From: Candidatus Omnitrophota bacterium
GTDB lineage: Bacteria; Omnitrophota; Gorgyraeia; JAFGIU01
NCBI GenBank assembly: GCA_016929445.1
Contig: JAFGIU010000029.1
Location: 1 to 45,458 of the forward strand
Length of the DNA stretch: 45,458 nucleotides
Direction of reading: 5' to 3'
Shown here in pieces: positions 17,081-25,543 of this stretch; positions within the stretch are counted from its first letter, which is position 1, and each line of letters starts with the position of its first letter. The notes beneath the pieces were generated by a model. It had not been told where the DNA came from. It did not search any database and was given only the letters and a program-made list of their open reading frames with translations. The translations under genes were made by a program, and so were the position numbers.

Positions 17081-19411
17081 TTAGAAAAACCCTCTGGACA
17101 TTGAGAAGTGGAACCTTCCGCTGTCATCCTGATTATCGTCCGGATTCAACGGATAACCGTAGTCGAGCTTAACCGGCCCGATAGGGGTCTTGATACGCAC
17201 ACCCAGGCCAGCCGAATACTGATAACCCCCGCTTCCGATCTGATCTGCTTTTTGCCAAACATTACCGGCATCGGTAAAAACCGCCCCCTTCAGATTCTCC
17301 ACCAGCGGGAATGTCATTTCTATACTTCCAAATACAACGGACTCCCCCCCGAGTACATCGCCGGAAACATCCCGGGGGCCGATATCCCGCTCTTGAAAGC
17401 CGCGAACCGTATTGGCCCCACCCAGGAAGAACCGCTCGTAAATCGGGACTGTTTCCGTATTCGAGAAGGCCTGTGTCACTCCGGCACGACCCCGGAATTG
17501 AAAAGTAAACAGATCAAAGAATGTCTTGTAGACCATTCCCGTAGCCTGATACCGGGTAAAATCCTTATCAAACCCAAGAGGGCCGCCTGCCAATCCGGCA
17601 GACCCAAAAAGCATCAGGCCATCTGTTGGATTGAACCGGCTGTCCCGGGTATCCCAAGTCAAACCGACTTCCGCAGCACTGACCCGGTTTTGCCCCTCTT
17701 CGTCCTTAAAGTCTTGTGAAGCGCCGGCAGGAATATCCGAAATCTGAATCTGCTCCAAACGGTAAAGTGTCGAAGCATTCAGGTATTCCCCGATTTCCCG
17801 GCTCAAACGAATATCGCCGCCGCGCCGTTCCTCATCGTAAGCAAAACCTGAAGTGCCGCTTCGAAGCTGAGTCCGGTTATAGAGATCGAATCCGGCTGCA
17901 AGCGGTCGATCCATCAACCAAGGCTCGGTGAAGTTGATCTCAAAATCACTTCGGGTACTGCCCAGTTCCAAACGAAACCGTAAATCCTGCCCCGCTCCGG
18001 TAAAGTTCCCCCAATTCGATATGTCGAAATTCTTCTGGGCAATTTCAGCAAAGCCCACAAAGGCATCGACTGAGCTGAAGCCGGCGCCAAAACTCACCTC
18101 GCCGGTCTTTGTCTCGCGGACTTCTACCTCTAAATCCCGATACTTCGGGTCGTCAGTGGCTGTGGTATCGAAACGGACTTCTTCAAAGAACCCAAGGTTA
18201 TCGAGACGCTGTTTGCTGCGCTCAAGCTTCTTTCCATCAAACCGCTCGCCAGGATTGACACGCAACTCACGCCTAATGACCTTGTCCTTGGTCTTGGTAT
18301 TGCCGTGAATGTTGATTTTGTGAACATAGCTCAATTCCCCTTCCATAACCTGAAAAACAATGTCCACCTGGCCGGTGTCTTCGTTCAGCAGGGTATCCGG
18401 CAGGACCCGCGCAGCGATATATCCCTTTTCGAAAAAGAATCCCTTGATACGGTTGACCTGAACCCGCAAAGAGTCTTCGCTGTAATAGTCTCCCTGCTTT
18501 GCCGCCAGCGTCTCTCTCAATTCTGTTTCAGGAAAGACCTCGTTGCCTGTAATACTCAATTTCCCGTACTGATACCGCCGGCCCTCGATGATATTGATCT
18601 TCGTTACGATCCACTTTCCGGTCGGATCCGGTTCAGAAACAGACTCGGCCTCGGCATCGGCAAATCCCTCAGACCGGTAGAAAGCCTCGATCCTCAGCAG
18701 GTCTTCCTCAAGGGTTTCCTGCTTCAGCACCCCTGAACGGAACCAAGCAGCCTTCCTCGTCTTGATGATTTTCAAAATCTTCTTGTCGGGAAACGTATGG
18801 TTACCGGCGATTTCAATCGCCTTGACCCGCAACCTGACACCTTCGTCGACTAAAACATAAACTGTTGCCTCGTTCGTCGGAGCATTGACCTGATAGTCGT
18901 AAGAAATACTGACATCCGCGTAGCCCTTCTCTATATAATGCTGCTTAATCTGTGCAACATCTTCCTTAAGCTGCTTCAAATTCAAAAATTCGCCGGCCAC
19001 AGAGAGCATCAATTTCTGCAGGCGGGCTGATCGAATCCGCCGGTTACCCTCAAATTGGACTTCCTTCAATACGGGCTTTTCGACAACAAGGAAGGTCACA
19101 TAGACGCCGTCGGTTTCTTCCTTGACGTCAATGCTCACGTCGGTGAAAAAACCCATCGCGTAGATTCGCTTAAGGTCTTCATTCAGAACAGTCTCTGAGA
19201 AGGGAATTCCGCGGCGTGTTTTAACGCGCGCCAGGATCGTATCTGAACTCGTCGCTCTTTGCCCGGAGACAATCACTTCCCGCACGACCGGACCCCCGGA
19301 AGAGTCTCCCGCAGTTTGAGAAAGAGCTTCCGGAATCAGACTGCCAATTGCCAGAAGATAAGCCCCCAGAATAAGTAAACGATAATTCTTCACAAGGATG
19401 GACCTTAGCAT
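17081..19411 (-). CDS. bamA: Outer membrane protein assembly factor BamA
   Basis: A 776-residue Omp85 protein that inserts beta-barrel proteins into the outer membrane. After a signal sequence (to about residue 32, ending PEALSQ) come five POTRA repeats at about 42-425 (for example VREVIVSGQRATSSDTILARVKTRRG, then LKEVQFEGNRRIRSARLQ and VHKINIHGNTKTKDKVIRREL). The barrel includes the NTVRGFQERDIGPRD block, equivalent to the VRGF loop, and ends in Phe (SMSRGFF), the C-terminal insertion signal. The ATG at 19411 has a poor ribosome binding site. An in-frame GTG at 19393 has AAGGT eight bases upstream and gives a more typical signal peptide (MKNYRLLILGAYLL), so it may be the true start. Confidence 0.96.
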   Translation of the reverse strand: MLRSILVKNYRLLILGAYLLAIGSLIPEALSQTAGDSSGGPVVREVIVSGQRATSSDTILARVKTRRGIPFSETVLNEDLKRIYAMGFFTDVSIDVKEETDGVYVTFLVVEKPVLKEVQFEGNRRIRSARLQKLMLSVAGEFLNLKQLKEDVAQIKQHYIEKGYADVSISYDYQVNAPTNEATVYVLVDEGVRLRVKAIEIAGNHTFPDKKILKIIKTRKAAWFRSGVLKQETLEEDLLRIEAFYRSEGFADAEAESVSEPDPTGKWIVTKINIIEGRRYQYGKLSITGNEVFPETELRETLAAKQGDYYSEDSLRVQVNRIKGFFFEKGYIAARVLPDTLLNEDTGQVDIVFQVMEGELSYVHKINIHGNTKTKDKVIRRELRVNPGERFDGKKLERSKQRLDNLGFFEEVRFDTTATDDPKYRDLEVEVRETKTGEVSFGAGFSSVDAFVGFAEIAQKNFDISNWGNFTGAGQDLRFRLELGSTRSDFEINFTEPWLMDRPLAAGFDLYNRTQLRSGTSGFAYDEERRGGDIRLSREIGEYLNASTLYRLEQIQISDIPAGASQDFKDEEGQNRVSAAEVGLTWDTRDSRFNPTDGLMLFGSAGLAGGPLGFDKDFTRYQATGMVYKTFFDLFTFQFRGRAGVTQAFSNTETVPIYERFFLGGANTVRGFQERDIGPRDVSGDVLGGESVVFGSIEMTFPLVENLKGAVFTDAGNVWQKADQIGSGGYQYSAGLGVRIKTPIGPVKLDYGYPLNPDDNQDDSGRFHFSMSRGFF

Positions 19412-19432
19412 GCCTGATCTGTACTGTCAAAC

Positions 19433-20782
19433 TCAGGTAGTTTGAAACGATATGTCTTCAAAACGAGCACATTCCTTTAAGAAAGCCAGTTGAACAGTTC
19501 CCACCGGACCATTTCGCTGTTTGGCGACAATAGCCTCTGCTTTGCCTCTATTCTCTTCGGTCGGATTGTAATATTCTTCCCTCAGAAGCAGGATGACAAC
19601 ATCGGCATCTTGCTCAATGGCGCCGGATTCCCTCAAGTCGGATAGCTGAGGCCTCCTGTCCTGCCTGGACTCCACGGCACGGGAAAGTTGGCTGATGCCA
19701 ATCACAGGCACCCCCAGTTCGCGCGCCAATGCTTTCAAAGACCGGGAGATTTCTGAAATCTCCTGCTGCCTGCTCTCGGCCCTTGCACCGCCCCTCATAA
19801 GCTGGATATAGTCCACCACAATGAGCTCAATCTGATGGCGCGACTGCAAACGCCGGGCCTTGGCCCGGATTTCCAGCCCGCTAACATTGGGTGTATCGTC
19901 AATGAAGATGGGGGCTTCGGAAAGCCGGGTTGCAGCCTGCGTCAGCTTGTACCAGTCCTGTTCGGAAAGAAACCCAGTGCGCACCTTGTGGGCATCTACC
20001 TTCGCCTGGCTGCACAAGAGGCGCTGAACCAGCTGCTCCTTGGACATTTCCAGACTAAAAAGAGCCACAGGACGCTGCAGTTCCACACCCGCATGCTCCG
20101 CAATACTCAGGGCAAAGGCCGTCTTGCCCATCGAAGGACGGCCCGCCACGACAACCAAATCCGACTTTTGAAATCCGGAGGTGATTCCGTCCAGATCCTT
20201 GAAGCCGGTCGCCAGACCTGTGACATAGCTCTTGTTCTGATAGAGATTGTCGATGGTCTCAATACTGTTGCGGATAATGTCCTTGACCGCCACAAAAGTA
20301 CCCTTGACCGAGCTCTTGCTCACGTCAAAGATCATCTGTTCCGCACGGTCCAACAGCTCGCCCACATCCCCGCTTGTCGAAAAACTCTCGTTCACCACCT
20401 GAGTGGCAGTCGAGATCAAAAAGCGCAGGACCTGCTTGTCGCGGACAATTTGCACATATTGATGGCAATTAGCAGCCGTAGGCACAGCTGCGGAGAGTTC
20501 CGCCAAATAGCTCGCCCCGCCGACAGCCTCAACATGGCCCTTCTTCTTGAGTTCATCAACAAGCGTGACCAAATCAATCGGCTTAGAGCGCCTATAGAGC
20601 TCCACCATAGACGCATAAATCCGTTGGTGAGCCGGCAGATAGAAGCTCTTTTCATCCAGAACTTCCACTGCAATAGCAACCGCCTCGTCCGAAAGAAGCA
20701 TCGATCCCAATACAGCAACCTCTGCTTCGACATTCTGAGGCGGTATTCTTTCAACCGCTGATTGTAGGGTCTGTAGGGTCAA
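19433..20782 (-). CDS. dnaB: Replicative DNA helicase DnaB
   Basis: A 449-residue hexameric helicase that unwinds DNA at the replication fork. The N-terminal primase-interaction domain begins RIPPQNVEAEVAVLGSMLL. The RecA-like motor has Walker A GRPSMGKTAFALS, the DnaB block VALFSLEMSKEQLVQRLL, Walker B-type IELIVVDYIQLMRG, and the sensor-like ISQLSRAVESRQDRRPQLSDLRESGAIEQDADVV. Length is standard and there is no intein. It starts one base after the rplI stop, in the common rpsF-ssb-rpsR-rplI-dnaB order. Confidence 0.97.
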   Translation of the reverse strand: MTLQTLQSAVERIPPQNVEAEVAVLGSMLLSDEAVAIAVEVLDEKSFYLPAHQRIYASMVELYRRSKPIDLVTLVDELKKKGHVEAVGGASYLAELSAAVPTAANCHQYVQIVRDKQVLRFLISTATQVVNESFSTSGDVGELLDRAEQMIFDVSKSSVKGTFVAVKDIIRNSIETIDNLYQNKSYVTGLATGFKDLDGITSGFQKSDLVVVAGRPSMGKTAFALSIAEHAGVELQRPVALFSLEMSKEQLVQRLLCSQAKVDAHKVRTGFLSEQDWYKLTQAATRLSEAPIFIDDTPNVSGLEIRAKARRLQSRHQIELIVVDYIQLMRGGARAESRQQEISEISRSLKALARELGVPVIGISQLSRAVESRQDRRPQLSDLRESGAIEQDADVVILLLREEYYNPTEENRGKAEAIVAKQRNGPVGTVQLAFLKECARFEDISFQTT

Positions 20783-20783
20783 A

Positions 20784-21227
20784 TTAAACTCTCACAACCC
20801 AGACTTTGAGGGTTGCAGTCACTTCGGGATGTAATTTCACGGGAACCTGATACACACCCAAGGCCTTGATTGGATCTTCCAGTTCAATCTTGCGCCGATC
20901 CAAAGAAATTCCTTGCTCCGCATACGCCTCAGCAATATCGGCCGCAGTCACGGATCCATAAAGCTTGTCGTCCTCACCGCAGTTGGTTTTGATCGTGCAA
21001 GAAGCATTGGCCAATTCATCAGCCAGCTTCTGCGCCGCCTCAAGTTCCTTCTGCCGTGCGTTCAAAACTTTCTTGCGGCGGCGCTCCGCAACCCGGATAT
21101 TCCCTTCGGTGGCCTTAAGGGCCCATCCACGGGGAATCAGAAAGTTACGCGCATACCCGTCCTTGACAACTGCAACCTCACCTGCCTCACCGAGGTTTTC
21201 TACAGTCTCAGTCAGTACAACTTTCAT
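20784..21227 (-). CDS. rplI: 50S ribosomal protein L9
   Basis: A 147-residue protein with the L9 N-terminal rRNA-binding domain (MKVVLTETVENLGEAGEVAVVKDGYARNFLIPRGWA), a long connecting helix rich in Lys/Arg/Ala (residues about 45-75), and the C-terminal domain ending in VHPEVTATLKVWVVRV-type sequence (here LHPEVTATLKVWVVRV). Length is close to the usual 148. AGGTGAACC precedes the ATG. A 100-bp gap with three palindromes separates it from rpsR upstream, unusual in this otherwise tight operon. Confidence 0.97.
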   Translation of the reverse strand: MKVVLTETVENLGEAGEVAVVKDGYARNFLIPRGWALKATEGNIRVAERRRKKVLNARQKELEAAQKLADELANASCTIKTNCGEDDKLYGSVTAADIAEAYAEQGISLDRRKIELEDPIKALGVYQVPVKLHPEVTATLKVWVVRV

Positions 21228-21249
21228 GGTTCACCTTTGTGTCCTTCGT

Positions 21250-21329
21250 CCGCCACGGTTCATGGCGGAGGAATCTACTTACCCAACCAGATCCCCGCTT
21301 CCGCGGGGATGACAGCTTTGGGCAAAGCT
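21250..21329. repeat. Three consecutive palindromes between rpsR and rplI
   Basis: CCGCCA-CGGTTCA-TGGCGG (21250-21268), ATCCCCGC-TTCC-GCGGGGAT (21291-21310) and AGCTTT-GGGC-AAAGCT (21314-21329) follow one another. The first stem is identical to one at 25604-25622. The last overlaps the 3' end of rpsR by two bases. None has a T-run, so they look like intergenic repeats or attenuating/processing hairpins rather than terminators. Confidence 0.75.
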
Positions 21330-21567
21330 ACACTCTTACGTAGGGCAACAACGCCACTTGCCTGGCACGCTTGATCGCTCGCGTAATCAGCCTCTGCTGC
21401 TTTGCCGGGAGACCGGAAATACGACTGGGGATAATCTTGCCCCGCTCTGTCGTAAATTTTTGCAGCTTGGCCACATCCTTGTAATCAATCTCCTCAACAG
21501 GAAGATTAACCACCTTGCGGCGTCTAGGCCTACGACTAATACGGGCCGTTCGCTTTATTCTTCTCAC
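21328..21567 (-). CDS. rpsR: 30S ribosomal protein S18
   Basis: A 79-residue basic protein with the S18 core: [54 protein letters not shown]. It binds S6 in the small-subunit platform, and rpsF lies two genes upstream. The N-terminus is strongly basic ([17 protein letters not shown]) and has no zinc-binding Cys residues, so it is the zinc-free form. The start is GTG with GGAGG about ten bases upstream. Confidence 0.97.
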   Translation of the reverse strand: MRRIKRTARISRRPRRRKVVNLPVEEIDYKDVAKLQKFTTERGKIIPSRISGLPAKQQRLITRAIKRARQVALLPYVRV

Positions 21568-21601
21568 TGCTGTCTATCCTCCACTTCTCTTAGCCGCTCA
21601 A

Positions 21602-22063
21602 CTAAAACGGCACATCATCGCCGCCGGATTTCCAACCATCATCCGGGGCCTCGGAATAGCTCGCCTCAGTTTCAACAGGGGCGTGTGAGTAATCAGCGCC
21701 GGCGCTATCAGAGCCGGAGCCGTCCTCCCGCCCTCCGGTGCGCCCAAGGAATTGGACCCGGTCGGCGCGCACTTCCAGAGCCGAGCGTTTTTGTCCCTCG
21801 CTCTCCCAAGTGCGGTAAACAAGCCTTCCTTCTACAAAAACCAAGCTACCCTTGTTCAAATACTGGCTGCACGTCTCGGCCTGCCTCCCCCACACAACGA
21901 TACGCACAAAGCACGTATCCTCGCGTTTCTCGCCGGATTGAGTGGTATAAGGCCGGTTAATCGCCATGCCGAAAGTCGCCACGGCCGTACCGCTGCTGAC
22001 ATATCTCAACTCAGGATCACGCGTGAGATTGCCGATCAGGAAGACACGATTCAGATTGGCCAC
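21602..22063 (-). CDS. ssb: Single-stranded DNA-binding protein
   Basis: A 153-residue SSB. The OB fold is clear (NRVFLIGNLTRDPELRYVSSGTAVATFGMAINRPY, then FVRIVVWGRQAETCSQYLNKGSLVFVEGRL). A low-complexity Gly/Ser/Ala/Asp linker follows, and the acidic C-terminal tip DDVPF is the docking site for SSB partners such as recombination and replication proteins. The GTG start at 22063 follows a strong AGGAGG by seven bases. It lies between rpsF and rpsR, as in many bacteria. Confidence 0.97.
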   Translation of the reverse strand: MANLNRVFLIGNLTRDPELRYVSSGTAVATFGMAINRPYTTQSGEKREDTCFVRIVVWGRQAETCSQYLNKGSLVFVEGRLVYRTWESEGQKRSALEVRADRVQFLGRTGGREDGSGSDSAGADYSHAPVETEASYSEAPDDGWKSGGDDVPF

Positions 22064-22081
22064 CTTGATTCCTCCTCAAGC

Positions 22082-22408
22082 TTAAATCGCAGTTTTGCTC
22101 AGCTCATTTTCCGTAGTGACTGTGATCAGTTCACGAATCACGTCTTCGTTCAACTTCACGGCGCGCTTTACTCCAGAAATAATCGAAGTCGGCGCATTGA
22201 AGTAGAACAGCACGTAGACTCCTTCCTTGTGTCGTGCGATGGGGTAGGCCAATTTGCGCTTACCCCACATCCGTGTTTCAACTATTTGTCCACCCGCTTT
22301 GGTCAGATGCTTTTCGACGCCCTTAACGGCCGTCTCGAGCTCTTCCTCAGACAAAGTGGGGCGAAAAATCAGCATGCCCTCATAGAATCGAGTATTCACT
22401 TCGCTCAT
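22082..22408 (-). CDS. rpsF: 30S ribosomal protein S6
   Basis: A 108-residue protein with the S6 pattern: TRFYEGMLIFRPTLSEEELETAVKGVEKHLTKAGGQIVETRMWGKRKLAYPIARHKEGVYVLFYFNAP. It pairs with S18. The frame continues upstream to 22441, but ATG 22408 (MSEVNTRFYEG) has GGAG seven bases before it and begins just after the pth stop at 22413, so it is preferred. There is no Glu-rich C-terminal tail; it ends ENELSKTAI. Confidence 0.96.
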   Translation of the reverse strand: MSEVNTRFYEGMLIFRPTLSEEELETAVKGVEKHLTKAGGQIVETRMWGKRKLAYPIARHKEGVYVLFYFNAPTSIISGVKRAVKLNEDVIRELITVTTENELSKTAI

Positions 22409-22412
22409 AGCC

Positions 22413-22994
22413 TCACTCCGTGTGCCTTTTATTGAACACATTCATTGCCTTATCAATCCCCTCGCTCAACCACATTGAACAAGCCTTTACCGCATCTTCG
22501 ACCTGATCCTGCCAGGACCGGATCCCTTCTGGGCTGACCTGCTGAAGTACAAAATCCTCCAGGGCCAACTCCTCAGGCGCAGGTCCGACACCCAGTCTCA
22601 GACGGGCGAAATTTTCTGTACCCAAATGCTGAATCACCGATGCCAAACCGTTATGGCCGCCGCCCGAACCCTCGGGCCTCAATCGCAAACTTCCGAGTGG
22701 CAGATTCACATCGTCACAGATCACCATGCACTCTTCACTACCGAGTTTGTAGTAGCGAAGGAGAGCTGCCACAGATATCCCCGAAAGATTCATAAAGGTC
22801 TGTGGCTTGACCAGTTTTACTTTCCCGGACTGCCAATGCACGTCCGAGGTTTCCGCTTCGTGTTCGAATCTCCAAGTCCCCCGCTGCTGCGCGGGTACCG
22901 ACTGAAAGATCCGGTCCATCACCATAAAACCAATATTGTGGCGTGTATTCTGGTAACGCCTTCCGGGGTTGCCCAGACCCACGATCATTTTCAC
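22413..22994 (-). CDS. pth: Peptidyl-tRNA hydrolase
   Basis: A 193-residue enzyme that releases peptides from prematurely dropped peptidyl-tRNA. Diagnostic blocks are MIVGLGNPGRRYQNTRHNIGFMVMD (catalytic-type His in NTRHNIG), LVKPQTFMNLSG, and MVICDDVNLPLGSLRLRPEGSGGGHNGLASVIQHLGTENFARLRLGVG. The start is GTG at 22994, sharing one base with the rplY stop (TAGTG). The internal ATG two codons on is an alternative. Coupling with rplY (L25) is common. Confidence 0.97.
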   Translation of the reverse strand: MKMIVGLGNPGRRYQNTRHNIGFMVMDRIFQSVPAQQRGTWRFEHEAETSDVHWQSGKVKLVKPQTFMNLSGISVAALLRYYKLGSEECMVICDDVNLPLGSLRLRPEGSGGGHNGLASVIQHLGTENFARLRLGVGPAPEELALEDFVLQQVSPEGIRSWQDQVEDAVKACSMWLSEGIDKAMNVFNKRHTE

Positions 22995-23665
22995 TACTCT
23001 TTCTCCGAAGCGGCCTCTTCGTCTTCCTTCTTCTCGCCGATGACTTCCGGCTGCTGAAGCTCTTCACCCTCTTCGAGCGGGGCAGCGGCCTCTTCAGCTC
23101 TCGGCGGAACCACCGTCACGACAACCGCATCTGCATCCTCCAGAGACTCAACCCCTTCGGGCATTTTCAAGTCCTTTACATGCAGGGCCTCGTTCATCCC
23201 GAGCTCGGACACATTCACCTGGATTTCTGAAGGAATCGCCGTGGGAAGACACTCGACCTCAATTTCCCACATCACGTGTTCCATCACCCCTCCGTCGCGC
23301 TTCACACCCACAGCCGCACCCTTTATGGCAACCGGAACACTGACCTGAATCTTTTCCTTGAGATCGATCCCCACAAAATCCACATGGAGAATGCCCCCGC
23401 TCACGGGATGCTCCTGGATTTCTTTGACGAGGACATTGTGCTTTTTGGATTTACCGGATTCGGGATAGGCCAACTCAATAATGACATTTTCACCGGCCTC
23501 GGTGCGCAAGGCCCTTTGAAACTCTCGAGTATCCACACTCAAGCCTACTGCCTCATGGTCCTTGCTATAAACAACACAGGGAATCCGCCCCTCCCGTCGC
23601 ATTTTCTTGGCGGGGCCTTTCCCGGCCAAATCTCTCAGACTTGCAGCTAGATCGTATACAGCCAT
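22994..23665 (-). CDS. rplY: 50S ribosomal protein L25/general stress protein Ctc
   Basis: A 223-residue long-form L25 (TL5/Ctc type). The N-terminal 5S rRNA-binding domain runs to about residue 95 (GKGPAKKMRREGRIPCVVYSKDHEAVGLSVDTREFQRAL, then VLVKEIQEHPVSGGILHVDFVGID). The second beta domain follows (VPVAIKGAAVGVKRDGGVMEHVMWEIEVECLPTAIPSEIQVNVSELGMNEALHVKDLKMPEG). It ends in an acidic low-complexity tail rich in Glu, Ala and Lys. Transcribed between prs and pth. GGAG lies before the ATG. Confidence 0.96.
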   Translation of the reverse strand: MAVYDLAASLRDLAGKGPAKKMRREGRIPCVVYSKDHEAVGLSVDTREFQRALRTEAGENVIIELAYPESGKSKKHNVLVKEIQEHPVSGGILHVDFVGIDLKEKIQVSVPVAIKGAAVGVKRDGGVMEHVMWEIEVECLPTAIPSEIQVNVSELGMNEALHVKDLKMPEGVESLEDADAVVVTVVPPRAEEAAAPLEEGEELQQPEVIGEKKEDEEAASEKE

Positions 23666-23680
23666 GATTCTTCTCCTACA

Positions 23681-24622
23681 TCAGTCAAACAGACTACTCA
23701 CTGACTCTTCATTGTGAATTCTATGGATCGCCTCCCCCAAAAGCTGCGCCACTGAAAGCTGCTTGATTTTGGGGTGTTTTCTCTTTTCCTCACTGAGAGG
23801 AATACTATTGGTTACTGCCAGAGACTTAAGAGGAGCTTCATCCAGCCTTTCAAGCGCGTTGCCCGAAAGCACAGGATGAGTAATGGTCGCGTAAATGTCC
23901 CCGGCGCCGTTCTCTTTGAGGGCCTTACAGGCCTCCAACAAAGAACCGGCCGTAGCCACAATATCGTCCACAATCACTACAGGACGCCCCTTGACCTCGC
24001 CTATGAGGTTCATGACCTCCGCCTTTTCCGGACTAAGCCGCCTTTTATCGATTACAGCGAGAGGGGCACTCAGGCGCTTAGCATACGCGCGTGCCATCTT
24101 AATTCCTCCCACATCAGGACTCACCACCACCGGGTTCTTGAGTCCGAGCGTGTGGAGATGTTCCGCAAACACGTTTACCGCATACAGATGGTCCACAGGA
24201 ATATCAAAAAAACCTTGAATCTGCTGAGCGTGTAAGTCCAAGGTCAAAACCCTGGATGCCCCGGCAATGGTAATGAGATTGGCCACCAGCTTTGCAGTAA
24301 TGGGCACGCGGGGCTGGTCTTTGCGGTCTTGACGCGCATAACCGTAATAAGGAATGACTGCGGTAATGCGGCGCGCAGAGGAACGCTTCAGAGCGTCCAT
24401 CATGATCAGCAATTCCATCAGGTTGTCATTGACCGGGCTGCAAGTCGGCTGGACCACAAAGACATCCTTGCCGCGGACGTTTTCGTTGATCTTGAGCCGA
24501 ATCTCCCCTTCGCTAAATCGCCCAACCAATGCATCGGCTGTACTCCCAGCCATGGTCTCGGCAATCTCCATTGCCAGTCCCGGATTGGCACTCCCTGTAA
24601 AGATTGCTAGATCACTGTCCAT
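23681..24622 (-). CDS. prs: Ribose-phosphate pyrophosphokinase
   Basis: A 313-residue PRPP synthetase making the activated ribose used by HisG (29969-30880) and PurF (39537-41000) in this window. Features are the N-terminal ALVGRFSEGEIRLKINENVRGKDVFVVQPTCSPVNDNLMELLIMMDAL, the flexible-loop region GYARQDRKDQPRVPITAKLVANLI, the metal-binding LTLDLHAQQIQGFFDIPVDHL, and the PRPP-binding VVIVDDIVATAGSLLEACKALKENGA. Length fits class I enzymes. It overlaps the glmU stop by 11 nt, with AAGGGG before the ATG. Confidence 0.97.
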   Translation of the reverse strand: MDSDLAIFTGSANPGLAMEIAETMAGSTADALVGRFSEGEIRLKINENVRGKDVFVVQPTCSPVNDNLMELLIMMDALKRSSARRITAVIPYYGYARQDRKDQPRVPITAKLVANLITIAGASRVLTLDLHAQQIQGFFDIPVDHLYAVNVFAEHLHTLGLKNPVVVSPDVGGIKMARAYAKRLSAPLAVIDKRRLSPEKAEVMNLIGEVKGRPVVIVDDIVATAGSLLEACKALKENGAGDIYATITHPVLSGNALERLDEAPLKSLAVTNSIPLSEEKRKHPKIKQLSVAQLLGEAIHRIHNEESVSSLFD

Positions 24623-25367
24623 TTTGCCCCTTCTTGGCCATTTCGTTCCGGGCCTTTTCTAAATCCTCCAGGGAGTTCACCCCAAAGGCCTCCAGCGCGT
24701 CCTTGGATTTCACTGCCTCCACGCATACGCCTTTGCTCCCCAAAATCTCAATCACATCCGTCAAATAGTATTCGCCTTTGCGCGGATTGGCTTTGACCTC
24801 CTGCAAGGCTTCAAAGAGGTCACGGCGCCGGAAACAATAAAGGCCCACATTGATTTCGTGGATATCACGCTGTTCCTCAGTGGCATCGAGTTCCTCCACA
24901 ATCGAGAGAACTCTTCCGTCTTCGGCCCGTACGATTCGCCCGTAGCCCTTGGGATCCGGGTGTTCAACCGTCAACAGAGTGCACGCGGCTCCGGACTCAT
25001 TATGGCGCTCCACAATCCTGGAGATGGTTCCCTCCATAAGGAAAGGCGTATCGCCGTACATGATGATCACATCGCCCTCAAAACCCTCGAAGGCGCTGCG
25101 CGCCGCGTTCACGGCATGGGCGGTGCCCAAGAGCTCCTGTTGCCGGACCACTTCCACATATTCCGGTAAAAAGGGACGCACCACGTCAATCTGATGCCCC
25201 AAAACCACCACCGTGCGCTCTGCCTGGAGTCCCCCGGCCTTTTCAAGAATCTCCTGAATCATGGGCCGGCCCCCGACCTTGGTCAGTACCTTGGGCACGT
25301 CGGTGTTCATACGGGACCCTTTGCCCGCAGCCAAAATCAATACTGCCAGTTTTGATGGATTCGCCAC
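24612..25367 (-). CDS. GlmU-type N-acetylglucosamine-1-phosphate uridylyltransferase, single domain
   Basis: A 251-residue nucleotidyltransferase matching the N-terminal half of GlmU: AVLILAAGKGSRMNTDVPKVLTKVGGRPMIQEIL, QQELLGTAHAVNAA, YGDTPFLMEGTI, DPKGYGRIVRAEDGRVLSIVEELDATEEQRDIHEINVGLYCF and NPRKGEYYLTDVIEIL. The left-handed beta-helix acetyltransferase half of normal GlmU (about 455 residues) is absent, and the frame ends cleanly at MAKKGQNGQ. It should make UDP-GlcNAc from GlcNAc-1-P for lipid A and peptidoglycan, with the acetylation done elsewhere. The start is GTG 25367 with AAGG upstream. A split GlmU is preferred over truncation because the end overlaps prs in an orderly way. Confidence 0.85.
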   Translation of the reverse strand: MANPSKLAVLILAAGKGSRMNTDVPKVLTKVGGRPMIQEILEKAGGLQAERTVVVLGHQIDVVRPFLPEYVEVVRQQELLGTAHAVNAARSAFEGFEGDVIIMYGDTPFLMEGTISRIVERHNESGAACTLLTVEHPDPKGYGRIVRAEDGRVLSIVEELDATEEQRDIHEINVGLYCFRRRDLFEALQEVKANPRKGEYYLTDVIEILGSKGVCVEAVKSKDALEAFGVNSLEDLEKARNEMAKKGQNGQ

Positions 25368-25406
25368 TATTTACCTTCCCGCGTCTGACTTTCAGTCCCG
25401 ATGCAT

Positions 25407-25482
25407 TGGTTGCCCGGCAAGGACTCGAACCTTGGACGTCTGAACCAAAATCAGATGTGTTACCAATTACACCACCGGGCAA
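25407..25482 (-). tRNA. tRNA-Gln (anticodon TTG)
   Basis: The 76-nt cloverleaf reads on the minus strand. The acceptor stem is TTGCCCG/CGGGCAA (25482-25476 with 25416-25410) with an encoded CCA (25409-25407). The anticodon stem TCTGA/TCAGA encloses the loop TTTTGGT, giving anticodon TTG for codon CAA. The T arm has GGTTCGAGTCC. It lies 39 bp upstream of glmU in the same direction and probably shares its transcript. Confidence 0.97.
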
Positions 25483-25493
25483 ATCAATGACAA

Positions 25494-25526
25494 TGTAAGT
25501 TACGAAATGAAATTGCGTAACTTACA
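25494..25526. repeat. Perfect 11-bp inverted repeat just upstream of tRNA-Gln
   Basis: TGTAAGTTACG (25494-25504) and CGTAACTTACA (25516-25526) flank an 11-base A/T-rich loop. It ends 12 bases before the tRNA 5' end in the transcription direction. There is no T-run. It could be a processing hairpin or an operator; no clear promoter is seen in 25483-25637. Confidence 0.6.
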
Positions 25527-25543
25527 ATTGGAATTGATCCTGA

